This document shows positions 8,143 through 16,254 of a DNA stretch of 64,000 nt, one piece after another (the stretch's first letter is position 1; every line of letters starts with the position of its first letter). The position numbers and the translations under genes are program-made. The notes beneath the pieces were generated by a model, which ran no database searches, was not told the DNA's origin, and was given only the letters and a program-made list of their open reading frames with translations. The DNA comes from Flavobacteriaceae bacterium PRS1 (GTDB taxonomy: Bacteria > Bacteroidota > Bacteroidia > Flavobacteriales > Flavobacteriaceae). The stretch lies in the NCBI GenBank assembly GCA_003709165.1, contig RDRZ01000003.1, positions 1 to 64,000 on the forward strand, read 5' to 3'.

Positions 8143-10209
8143 ATGAGAAAAATAAAAATAGTTTGTTTTTTATTAGGTATAATAATTGTTATTGGAAGTT
8201 GTAATTCTGAAAATGATCGTGTAATAACTGATACTAAAAATTTAAATCAAATTCTTACGCCTGTTCCATTTAATGAAGTCACTTTAAAAGATCAATTTTG
8301 GCTACCCAGATTAAAAACACAAAAGGAAATCTTAGTGCCATTTGCATTAGATAAAACCATTCCAGCAGTTGAAAACCTCGAAAAAACAGCAAAATATTTA
8401 AAAGGAGATATCACAGACCTCCCTTTTCCTCACAGATATATTTCTTCAGATCTATATAAAGTTATGGAGGGTGCAGCACTGCTATTACGGGAGCAACCAG
8501 ACCCTGAATTGGAAAAGCGTATAGATGGAATAATTGAGACTATTGCAAGAGCACAAAAAGAAGATGGTTATTTGTATGTAGCCCATACCACGGGAGTTTC
8601 TAAAGATGCTTCGCATTGGGGAGGTGACGGAATGGGAGACAAACCGTACTCGTGGGTAATACATAGCCACGAATTGTATAATATGGGACACATGTATGAG
8701 GCAGCCGTTGCATATTACCAATCTACAGGGAAAGATAAATGGCTCAAAGTGGCAGAAAAAAACGCACAGCATATAAACAAGGTGTTTTTTGAAGGAGATC
8801 CAAATTATAATAATGGAATTCCTGTAAATCAGGCTTCTGGACATGAAGAAATAGAACTAGCACTAGTTAAATTATATCGAGTTACCGGAAATAAATTATA
8901 TCTCGATATGGCAAAAAAATTTCTGGATATTCGGGGTGTAACCTTTACACCTGTGGGTGATGAATATATGTCACCAACGTATTCGCAACAACATAAACCA
9001 ATTACTGAACAAACAAAAGCCGTAGGTCATGCAGTTAGAGCAACCTATCTTTATTCAGCCATGGCTGATGTTGCTTATCTAACTGGAACAGATGCATACA
9101 ATAAGGCATTAGATAAAATATGGAGTAATATCGTAAATACGAAAATGCACATCACTGGTGGATTGGGTGCTATGCATGGTATAGAGGGATTTGGACAGGA
9201 TTATGAGCTACCAAATAAGGAAGCCTACAATGAAACTTGTGCAGCAGTTGGAAATGTATTTTTTAACTATCGTATGTTTTTGCAAACAAAAGAGGCTAGA
9301 TTTATGGATGTTGCTGAAGTGGCGCTGTTTAATAATGCACTGGCAGGGGTAAATATGGAAGGCAACAAGTTTTTCTATGTTAACCCATTGGAAGCCGATG
9401 GAATTACGCTTTTTAATCATGGTAAAAAAGGCCGATCTCCTTGGTTTAATACAGCCTGCTGCCCATCCAACATTGCAAGATTACTACCCCAAATTTCAGG
9501 AATGATGTACGCTCATAATTCAGACGAAATTTATGCAATGCTTTATGCTAGCAATTCAACTATAATTCCTTTGAAAAAAGGTAATGTTACTATTGATCAG
9601 TTATCTAATTATCCTTTTGAGGATAAAACAACATTTATTTTAACGCCTGAAAAAGAACAACGTTTTGCATTAAAACTAAGAATTCCGACCTGGGTAGGAG
9701 CACAATTTGTTCCAGGGAAATTGTATAATTATATAGAAAGTACTAATGAAGAAAGCTGGAGTGTAACAATAAATGGAAAACCTGTAACAGCCTCTTTAGA
9801 AAATGGTTTTGCAGTTATTAAAAAGTTATGGAAGCCAGGCGACAAAGTGGAACTTATACTACCAATGCCCGTAAGATTCAATACCACTATTGATGTTGTT
9901 ACAGCCAATAAAAATCGAATTTCTATCACAAGAGGACCTTTGGTTTATTGTGCAGAGGAAGTTGATAATAACACCCCAGTACAAAATTTATTTATTGATG
10001 ATGTATCTCAAACAACAAGCAAAACAAAGGTGATTTCAGAAGGATTATTAAAAAATGTAACTCAAATCACTCTATCTGGAAAGATGTCTGATTCTAATAC
10101 TATTAGTGACAAAAAAATAAAATTGGTACCTTATTATTCGTGGAATAATCGTGGGGATTCTACCATGATTGTATGGTTTCCAACTGCAGCGGACATGATT
10201 CCAAAATAA
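8143..10209 (+). CDS. GH127-family beta-L-arabinofuranosidase-like lipoprotein
   Basis: This 688-residue protein has a lipoprotein signal (GSC about residue 20). It aligns by eye with the DUF1680/GH127 fold: an all-alpha barrel entered through LKDQFWLPR and containing the zinc-thiolate centre. Glu364 and Cys366 (Y-N-E-T-C) and the Cys439-Cys440 pair (ACCPSN) occupy the positions of Glu338, Cys340, Cys417 and Cys418 of Bifidobacterium HypBA1, where the first of the paired Cys is the nucleophile. It should remove non-reducing beta-L-arabinofuranose or a related sugar at the cell surface or in the periplasm. Spacing to both neighbours is 3 and 11 bases, so it is part of one operon. Confidence 0.88.
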   Translation: MRKIKIVCFLLGIIIVIGSCNSENDRVITDTKNLNQILTPVPFNEVTLKDQFWLPRLKTQKEILVPFALDKTIPAVENLEKTAKYLKGDITDLPFPHRYISSDLYKVMEGAALLLREQPDPELEKRIDGIIETIARAQKEDGYLYVAHTTGVSKDASHWGGDGMGDKPYSWVIHSHELYNMGHMYEAAVAYYQSTGKDKWLKVAEKNAQHINKVFFEGDPNYNNGIPVNQASGHEEIELALVKLYRVTGNKLYLDMAKKFLDIRGVTFTPVGDEYMSPTYSQQHKPITEQTKAVGHAVRATYLYSAMADVAYLTGTDAYNKALDKIWSNIVNTKMHITGGLGAMHGIEGFGQDYELPNKEAYNETCAAVGNVFFNYRMFLQTKEARFMDVAEVALFNNALAGVNMEGNKFFYVNPLEADGITLFNHGKKGRSPWFNTACCPSNIARLLPQISGMMYAHNSDEIYAMLYASNSTIIPLKKGNVTIDQLSNYPFEDKTTFILTPEKEQRFALKLRIPTWVGAQFVPGKLYNYIESTNEESWSVTINGKPVTASLENGFAVIKKLWKPGDKVELILPMPVRFNTTIDVVTANKNRISITRGPLVYCAEEVDNNTPVQNLFIDDVSQTTSKTKVISEGLLKNVTQITLSGKMSDSNTISDKKIKLVPYYSWNNRGDSTMIVWFPTAADMIPK

Positions 10210-10220
10210 ACAAATAAAAC

Positions 10221-12437
10221 ATGAAAACAACTAACCAAATATTACATCTGAAAACAATACTATATGTACTTCTTTTATTTTTTATTTCCTGTAGAACTAA
10301 TCAAAAAAAGTCTATCCTAGAAGCAATAATTGTTGAGGTTCCATCTACTTCTCAAAAAAACAATCACTATATAAGTAATAGAGCTCCCTTACAACCTAGT
10401 GTGCTCATTAAATTACCAGTAGGCTCGATTGACCCAGATGGTTGGCTTAAAGAATATCTGCACCGTCAAAGATCAGGATTAACAGGCAATCTAGGAAAAA
10501 TTAGTGCATGGTTGCAAAAAGAAAATAACGCTTGGTTGGATAAGGATGGAAAAGGCAACTGGGGTTGGGAAGAAGTTCCATACTGGCTGAAAGGTTATGC
10601 CAACATAGGTTATATTTTAGATGATCCCGAAATGATTAAAGAGGCTAAAATATGGATTGATGGAGCAATAAATAGTCAGAAACCAAATGGCTTTTTTGGC
10701 CCTGGGTTTGCATGGGAAAGCTATATTTCAGAAGAAAATAGAACTGCTGAAAGATTGGCTAAAAAACTTAAAAAGCAAGATTATTGGGCCAATATGATTA
10801 TGCTCTATTGTCTGCAATCCTATTACGAATACACTGCCGATGAACGGGTCATTACTTTAATGACCAATTATTTCAAACATCAATTGGGGGTTCCTGATGA
10901 AGATTTTTTATCAGAAAGTCAGTACTGGCAAAGAATCAGAGCTGGAGATAATTTACATAGTGTTTTATGGTTGTACAATCGTACGGGAGAATCTTGGCTG
11001 TTGAAACTTGCAGAAAAAGTACATAGAAACACTGCTCCCTGGAGTAAACGAGATAATACTCTAGAGGCTATTGGAAGTCCAAAGGAAATACGAGAAGGTA
11101 TGGAGTGGCCTGAGTGGTACGGTAAATTAATCGATTGGCATAATGTAAACATAGCACAAGCATTCAGAGAACCTGCACAGTACTATTTGTTAAGCGGTAA
11201 TAAAAAAGATTTACAGGCTACCTATGATAATTTTAATATTATTAGAAAATATTTCGGACAGGTTCCTGGAGGAATGTATTGTTCCGATGAAAATTGTCGT
11301 CCTGGGTACGATGATCCAAGACAAGGGGTAGAAACTTGTGGGATGGTAGAGCAAATGAATTCGGATGAACATTTATTGAGAATTACCGGAGATATTTTTT
11401 GGGCAGATCATGTAGAAAATGTTGCTTTCAATACCTACCCAGCAGCTGTTGCTCCCGATTTTAAAAGTCTCCGTTATATCACCAGTCCTAATATGGTAAT
11501 CAACGACAATAAAAATCATAGCCCCGGCATTGACAATCCAGGGCCACATCTTATGATGAATCCTTTTAGCTCACGTTGCTGTCAGCATAATCATGCTCAA
11601 GGATGGCCTTATTTTGCCGAAAATCTGTGGATGGCGACTCCTGATAATGGGCTAGCTGCAGTGATTTATGCGTCAAGTAGCGTAACAGCTAAAGTAGGTG
11701 ATGGATCAGTAGTTACCATTAAACATACGAGTAACTACCCTTTTGAAGATGCATTGAACTTTGAAATAACTCTTCAAAAATCGACTGCGTTTCCTTTGTA
11801 TTTTAGAATTCCAGGATGGGCTAACGATGCTTTTATTAGCTTAAACGGAGAAAAAATTGATATAAAACTAGAAGCTGGAAAATATTTAAAAGTAAATAGA
11901 GAATGGAGTAATGGTGATAAAATCCAACTTCAATTACCTAAAAAAATACAAGTAAAAACCTGGGAAGCAAATCATAATAGTGTAAGTGTAAACTATGGAC
12001 CGTTGACTTTTTCTTTAAAAATTGGAGAAAACTATATTAAAAAAGACAGTGATAAAACTTCACTTCACGACTCAAAATGGCAAAAAGGAGTGAACGCAAA
12101 AGAATGGCCATCTTACGAAATTCATCCAACAACAGACTGGAATTATGGATTGATTTTAAATGAAGATCCAACAACATCCTTTGAAATTGAAATCAAACCA
12201 TGGCCAAAGGACAATTTTCCTTTTACAACAGCATCTGCTCCTATTGTACTAAAGGTAAAAGCAAAGAAAATACCTGACTGGAAAATTGATAAATATGGTT
12301 TGGCAGGAGAATTAAAAGATAGTCCTATAAATTCAAACGAGGTAATTGAAACTGTAGAATTGATACCAATGGGGGCTGCACGATTGAGAATAAGTGCTTT
12401 TCCTGTAATAAAGAAAAAATCAAAAGGAACAGATTGA
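10221..12437 (+). CDS. Divergent GH127-superfamily (DUF1680) lipoprotein glycosidase
   Basis: The protein has 738 residues with a lipoprotein signal (LFFISC). It shares with the previous gene an E-T-C motif (Glu371, Cys373) and a paired Cys motif, SSRCCQHNH (Cys453-Cys454), so the zinc/thiolate active site of GH127-type enzymes seems preserved. The rest is quite different: the N-terminal signature GWLKEYLHRQ is not shared with the first protein. It therefore probably belongs to a separate GH127-related family with its own substrate. The C-terminal part is beta-rich. It is followed by an aldose epimerase 37 bases on. Confidence 0.8.
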   Translation: MKTTNQILHLKTILYVLLLFFISCRTNQKKSILEAIIVEVPSTSQKNNHYISNRAPLQPSVLIKLPVGSIDPDGWLKEYLHRQRSGLTGNLGKISAWLQKENNAWLDKDGKGNWGWEEVPYWLKGYANIGYILDDPEMIKEAKIWIDGAINSQKPNGFFGPGFAWESYISEENRTAERLAKKLKKQDYWANMIMLYCLQSYYEYTADERVITLMTNYFKHQLGVPDEDFLSESQYWQRIRAGDNLHSVLWLYNRTGESWLLKLAEKVHRNTAPWSKRDNTLEAIGSPKEIREGMEWPEWYGKLIDWHNVNIAQAFREPAQYYLLSGNKKDLQATYDNFNIIRKYFGQVPGGMYCSDENCRPGYDDPRQGVETCGMVEQMNSDEHLLRITGDIFWADHVENVAFNTYPAAVAPDFKSLRYITSPNMVINDNKNHSPGIDNPGPHLMMNPFSSRCCQHNHAQGWPYFAENLWMATPDNGLAAVIYASSSVTAKVGDGSVVTIKHTSNYPFEDALNFEITLQKSTAFPLYFRIPGWANDAFISLNGEKIDIKLEAGKYLKVNREWSNGDKIQLQLPKKIQVKTWEANHNSVSVNYGPLTFSLKIGENYIKKDSDKTSLHDSKWQKGVNAKEWPSYEIHPTTDWNYGLILNEDPTTSFEIEIKPWPKDNFPFTTASAPIVLKVKAKKIPDWKIDKYGLAGELKDSPINSNEVIETVELIPMGAARLRISAFPVIKKKSKGTD

Positions 12438-12474
12438 TAATTTTAAATATTCGCACAATATTAAATTTTAAAAA

Positions 12475-13605
12475 ATGAAATACTACTATATCCCAATCGC
12501 TATATTTATGTTATTAAACGCATGTCAAAAAGCTACAAAATCAGATATACTTATAATTCCTACTAAAAATTTCGATAAAGTTATCAATGGAAAAAAAGTT
12601 TCTCTTTTCACTCTTAAAAATGATAGAGGAACCATTACTCAAATTACAAACTATGGAGGGAAAGTCGTTTCTCTTTGGGTAGCCGACAAAAATGGGACTA
12701 TGGATGATATAGTTATGGGATATGACAATATTGATGGGTATTTAACTGCAAAAGAAAAATATTTTGGAGCATTAATTGGGAGATATGGCAATCGTATAGG
12801 AAATGGAAAATTTTTATTGGAAAGTAAGGAGTACACCCTTGCAACCAATAACGGAGCCAATCACTTACATGGAGGAGATAAAGGTTACGATGCAGTGGTA
12901 TGGGATGCTAAGCTATTAAATGAACAAACTTTAGAGCTAAAATACCTCTCCAAACATTTAGAAGAAGGCTATCCTGGTAATCTAACCATTAAAGTTCTAT
13001 ACCAGTTGACCAACGACAACGAGCTGAAAATAGAATATTGGGCAACTACAGATCAAACTACAGTTGTAAACATGACCCATCATTCCTTCTTCAACCTGAA
13101 AGGAACAGGTAAAGGAGATATAAACAATCATTTATTACAAATTAATGCAGCGCAATATACCCCAGTAGATAAAGGATTGATACCTACAGGGGTCATTGCA
13201 CCTGTTGCAAATACCTCATTTGATTTTCAGCAATTGACAGCTATTGGAAAAAGAATAAATGATGATGTTGAGCAGTTAAAATTTGGTTTGGGATACGATC
13301 ATAACTGGGTATTAAATAAAAATAAGGAAGGGTTGAATTATGCTGCCAAAATAATAGAACCTACATCTGGTAGGTCTCTGGAAATTTACACCAACGAACC
13401 AGGTTTGCAATTTTATGGAGGTAATTTTTTGGATGGCACTATCATTGGAAAAAGGGGAATTACCTATAAACACAGAGAGGCTTTCTGCCTAGAAACACAA
13501 CATTTTCCAGATAGTCCAAACAAGGAGGATTTTCCTTCAACCATTTTAAAACCAGAAGAAGAATATTATTCTATTTGTATTTACAAAATGTCAATCACTA
13601 ATTAA
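12475..13605 (+). CDS. galM: Aldose 1-epimerase (mutarotase) lipoprotein
   Basis: This 376-residue protein begins with a lipoprotein signal (LLNAC), so it is probably extracytoplasmic. Family hallmarks are NHLHGGDKGYD (with the catalytic-site His), N-M-T-H-H-S-F-F-N-L near residue 203, YDHNWVL near 278, and Q-F-Y-G-G-N-F then E-T-Q-H-F-P-D-S-P near the end, where the general-base Glu of mutarotases lies. It would interconvert sugar anomers released by the neighbouring glycosidases. It is the last gene of the inserted block; about 90 bases of non-coding DNA separate it from the right copy of the repeat. Confidence 0.9.
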   Translation: MKYYYIPIAIFMLLNACQKATKSDILIIPTKNFDKVINGKKVSLFTLKNDRGTITQITNYGGKVVSLWVADKNGTMDDIVMGYDNIDGYLTAKEKYFGALIGRYGNRIGNGKFLLESKEYTLATNNGANHLHGGDKGYDAVVWDAKLLNEQTLELKYLSKHLEEGYPGNLTIKVLYQLTNDNELKIEYWATTDQTTVVNMTHHSFFNLKGTGKGDINNHLLQINAAQYTPVDKGLIPTGVIAPVANTSFDFQQLTAIGKRINDDVEQLKFGLGYDHNWVLNKNKEGLNYAAKIIEPTSGRSLEIYTNEPGLQFYGGNFLDGTIIGKRGITYKHREAFCLETQHFPDSPNKEDFPSTILKPEEEYYSICIYKMSITN

Positions 13606-13692
13606 AAATAGAAATCTTATTTTCTCTACTTTACAACCAATTTATGATGGAATTACTACCTTCATTCGGACATAAAAGTTAAGGATGTTTGT

Positions 13693-13920
13693 TAAAAAAC
13701 AAAGCAATGATTAAAAAACCTAAACTTTCGTTTTGGCAAATTTGGAATATGAACATAGGATTTCTAGGAATCCAGTTTAGTTTTGGCTTACAACAAACAG
13801 CTATTAACCCTATTTTTTCTTTTCTAGGTGCAGAGCCACATGATTTACCTTTGTTAAATATTGCCGGACCTGTAACGGGTTTAATTATTCAGCCGTTAAT
13901 AGGTGCAATTTCAGATAAAA
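13693..13920 (+). repeat. 228-bp direct repeat, right copy (start of the intact transporter)
   Basis: This copy continues into a full transporter gene and keeps the family-typical residues N-I-A-G-P-V-T-G where the left copy has Arg for Gly. Upstream it shares nothing with the left copy beyond the repeat: the kinase tail is missing and replaced by the spacer following the aldose epimerase. Confidence 0.95.
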
Positions 13921-15014
13921 CTTGGTCACCGAAATTTGGGAGACGTAAACCATTTTTTTTAATCGGAGCAATTATAGGAAGTTTATGTTTGTTTGCTTTT
14001 CCTTTTAGTCCAGTTTTATGGTTTGCTGTTGGATTACTTTGGATTTTAGACGTTGGTAATAATACAGCAATGGAACCTTATAGAGCATTTATTGGAGATA
14101 AATTGCCTGAAAAACAATTAGGTTTAGGGTTTCAAATGCAAAGTTTATTTGTAAGTGCAGGAATAGTTTTAGCTAACTTATCTATATTTCTTTTTCAAGA
14201 TTGGTTTGGAGGTGGAACTGTAGAAGAAACCAATATAATACCAACATGGCTTTATTATTCCTTTTTTATTGGAGCTGTTTTATCCGTTGCAACAATTCTT
14301 TGGACTGTACTAAAAACTCCTGAAATACCACCTACTGAGGAAGAATTTATTGAACTCGAAAAGCACAAAAAACTTCCATTTACAATTAAAGTTTTTGAAC
14401 CCATAAAAGAAATTTACAATGCTATTAAAAACATGCCAAAATTCATGTGGAAACTGGCTGGCGTTTATTTATTTCAATGGTATGCCTTGTTTTGTTATTG
14501 GCAATTTGTTTCCCCTATGTTTGAAGTAACTATGGGATTTGGAAAAAGTGATGCACTTTCACAAGCCTCTAAAATGAATTTAACCTATAATTTAGTAACC
14601 ATGGCTGTAGCATTAGCATTAGTTCCTTTAGCAGCCAAACTAGGAAATAAAAAAATATATGTTGCAAGCTTATTTGGTACAGGTATAGCGATGTTATGTA
14701 TTCCTTATATAACCGATCCGTATTTAGTATTAGTACCTATGGTATTATTTGGTATAGGCTGGGCAGCAATGATGGGAATTCCCTACACTATGGTTTCTAA
14801 AGTAATACCTCAAGATAAACGTGGAGTTTATATGGGTGTTGTTAATATGATGATAGTTATACCAATGTTTATTCAAACCTTAACCTTTGGTCCCATTATT
14901 AAACATTTACTTAATAATAGTGCTGTTAACGCTATTTTATTTGGAGGTGTTTTCTTTGTTATTTCGGCTATTTTGGCTACTAGATTAAACACAACAGAAT
15001 CTATTAAAACTTAA
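13707..15014 (+). CDS. SLC45/GPH-type major facilitator sugar transporter
   Basis: The ATG at 13707 gives 435 residues; a TTG six codons earlier is less likely because the repeat and the left copy share the ATG. About 12 hydrophobic segments are visible. The loop between the second and third helices reads SDKTWSPKFGRRKP, the MFS D-x-x-x-x-x-x-G-R-R-K signature typical of SLC45/sucrose-type symporters. It likely imports an intact disaccharide with protons or cations, feeding the cytosolic GH100-like enzyme and trehalase. It is followed by a second MFS gene after 4 bases. Confidence 0.85.
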   Translation: MIKKPKLSFWQIWNMNIGFLGIQFSFGLQQTAINPIFSFLGAEPHDLPLLNIAGPVTGLIIQPLIGAISDKTWSPKFGRRKPFFLIGAIIGSLCLFAFPFSPVLWFAVGLLWILDVGNNTAMEPYRAFIGDKLPEKQLGLGFQMQSLFVSAGIVLANLSIFLFQDWFGGGTVEETNIIPTWLYYSFFIGAVLSVATILWTVLKTPEIPPTEEEFIELEKHKKLPFTIKVFEPIKEIYNAIKNMPKFMWKLAGVYLFQWYALFCYWQFVSPMFEVTMGFGKSDALSQASKMNLTYNLVTMAVALALVPLAAKLGNKKIYVASLFGTGIAMLCIPYITDPYLVLVPMVLFGIGWAAMMGIPYTMVSKVIPQDKRGVYMGVVNMMIVIPMFIQTLTFGPIIKHLLNNSAVNAILFGGVFFVISAILATRLNTTESIKT

Positions 15015-15018
15015 AATC

Positions 15019-16254
15019 ATGAAAAATATAGGTATTAAAATCTCTCTTTATCTTAATTACTTTGTTTTTGCAATTCTGTTAAACAGTGTTGGTATAGTTA
15101 TAGCTAAATCTATAAATGTTTATCATGTAAGCGAATCACAGGCTTCGCTTTTGGAAGCATTTAAAGATTTGCCTATTGCCATAGTGTCCTTTTTAATTGC
15201 ATCTTTCTTGCCCAGATTAGGTTATAAAAAAGCAATGCTAATTGCTTTAGTGATTGTGTTTTTTGGTTGTTTACAAATGATATTTGGTAATACATTCTTA
15301 TATACTAAAATATTATTTCTAACCGTAGGAGTAAGTTTTGCCTTAATCAAGCTTTCTGTGTATTCTTTGATTGGTATCGTAACTTCTTCAAAAAAAGAAC
15401 ATGCTTCAATGATGAGCTCTATCGAAGGGTTTTTTATGGTAGGAATTGCATTAGCGTATTTTCTGTTCCCAGCATTTTATTCGGACACTAACGTAAACGC
15501 ATGGCTAAATGTATATTATGTGATCTGTGGATTAATAGTTATTTCCTTTGTTTTTTTACTTTTTTCCAAAATAGAGTACACCGTAGAAGTTATTGGGTCA
15601 AATTTAAAAGAAGATTTATTAAAATCAATAAAATTGATAATTATCCCATTAGTTTTAGTGTTTTTAGCATCAGCTTTCTTTTTTGTAATGATTGAACAAG
15701 GCATCATGACATGGTTACCCACATTTAACGAAAAGATATTTAATTTCAGTGAACAATTAAGTGTTCAAATGGCAAGCATTTTAGCATTATCACTTGCATT
15801 GGGAAGATTTATTGCTGGATACCTTACACGATTTATTTCTTGGATGTATTTAGTTATTATTTGTGTAATAATTTCAGGTATTATATTGTTAAGTGTTTTG
15901 CCTCAATTAAAAGTAGATGTTGAATCATTAAATGGAATTACTAGAATTACTGATGTACCTACACTTGGATTTATTTTACCCTTAATAGGTCTGTTTATAG
16001 CACCTATATATCCTTTATTAAATTCTACTGTTTTAAGTTCTCTTCCCAAAAGTTTGCATTCTCCTATGTCTGGATTAATAATAATATTTTCTGCTTTAGG
16101 TGGAACTATTGGTTCAAGAATAATTGGGGAATTATTTGAAAGCATTGGAGGTGCAAATGCTTTTTATTTCCTCTTAATCCCTATGGTTTTATTAATTGTC
16201 TTTGTTTTATTGATAGAAAAGCTATCTAAACAAAGTGTTGTGCAACAATTATGA
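15019..16254 (+). CDS. MFS transporter, FucP/sugar permease-like
   Basis: This is a 411-residue integral membrane protein with about 12 transmembrane segments and the loop LPRLGYKKAM after the second helix, as in fucose-permease-like MFS proteins. The substrate is unknown; by context it is a hexose or a disaccharide. It starts 4 bases after the SLC45-type gene. Its TGA overlaps the trehalase ATG (ATGA, 16251-16254), so the three genes are translationally linked. Why the operon has two unrelated transporters is unclear; import of the sugar and export or import of a product are both possible. Confidence 0.8.
   Translation: MKNIGIKISLYLNYFVFAILLNSVGIVIAKSINVYHVSESQASLLEAFKDLPIAIVSFLIASFLPRLGYKKAMLIALVIVFFGCLQMIFGNTFLYTKILFLTVGVSFALIKLSVYSLIGIVTSSKKEHASMMSSIEGFFMVGIALAYFLFPAFYSDTNVNAWLNVYYVICGLIVISFVFLLFSKIEYTVEVIGSNLKEDLLKSIKLIIIPLVLVFLASAFFFVMIEQGIMTWLPTFNEKIFNFSEQLSVQMASILALSLALGRFIAGYLTRFISWMYLVIICVIISGIILLSVLPQLKVDVESLNGITRITDVPTLGFILPLIGLFIAPIYPLLNSTVLSSLPKSLHSPMSGLIIIFSALGGTIGSRIIGELFESIGGANAFYFLLIPMVLLIVFVLLIEKLSKQSVVQQL

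Noticed and set aside
13689-13706. TTG start six codons upstream of the intact transporter ATG
   Set aside because: The ATG at 13707 is shared by both repeat copies, and the extension would encode a fragment of the former kinase 3' end.
3531-13920. Classical transposon or integrative element around the glycosidase block
   Set aside because: No transposase, integrase, tRNA target site or terminal inverted repeats are visible; the only boundary signal is the 228-bp direct repeat.
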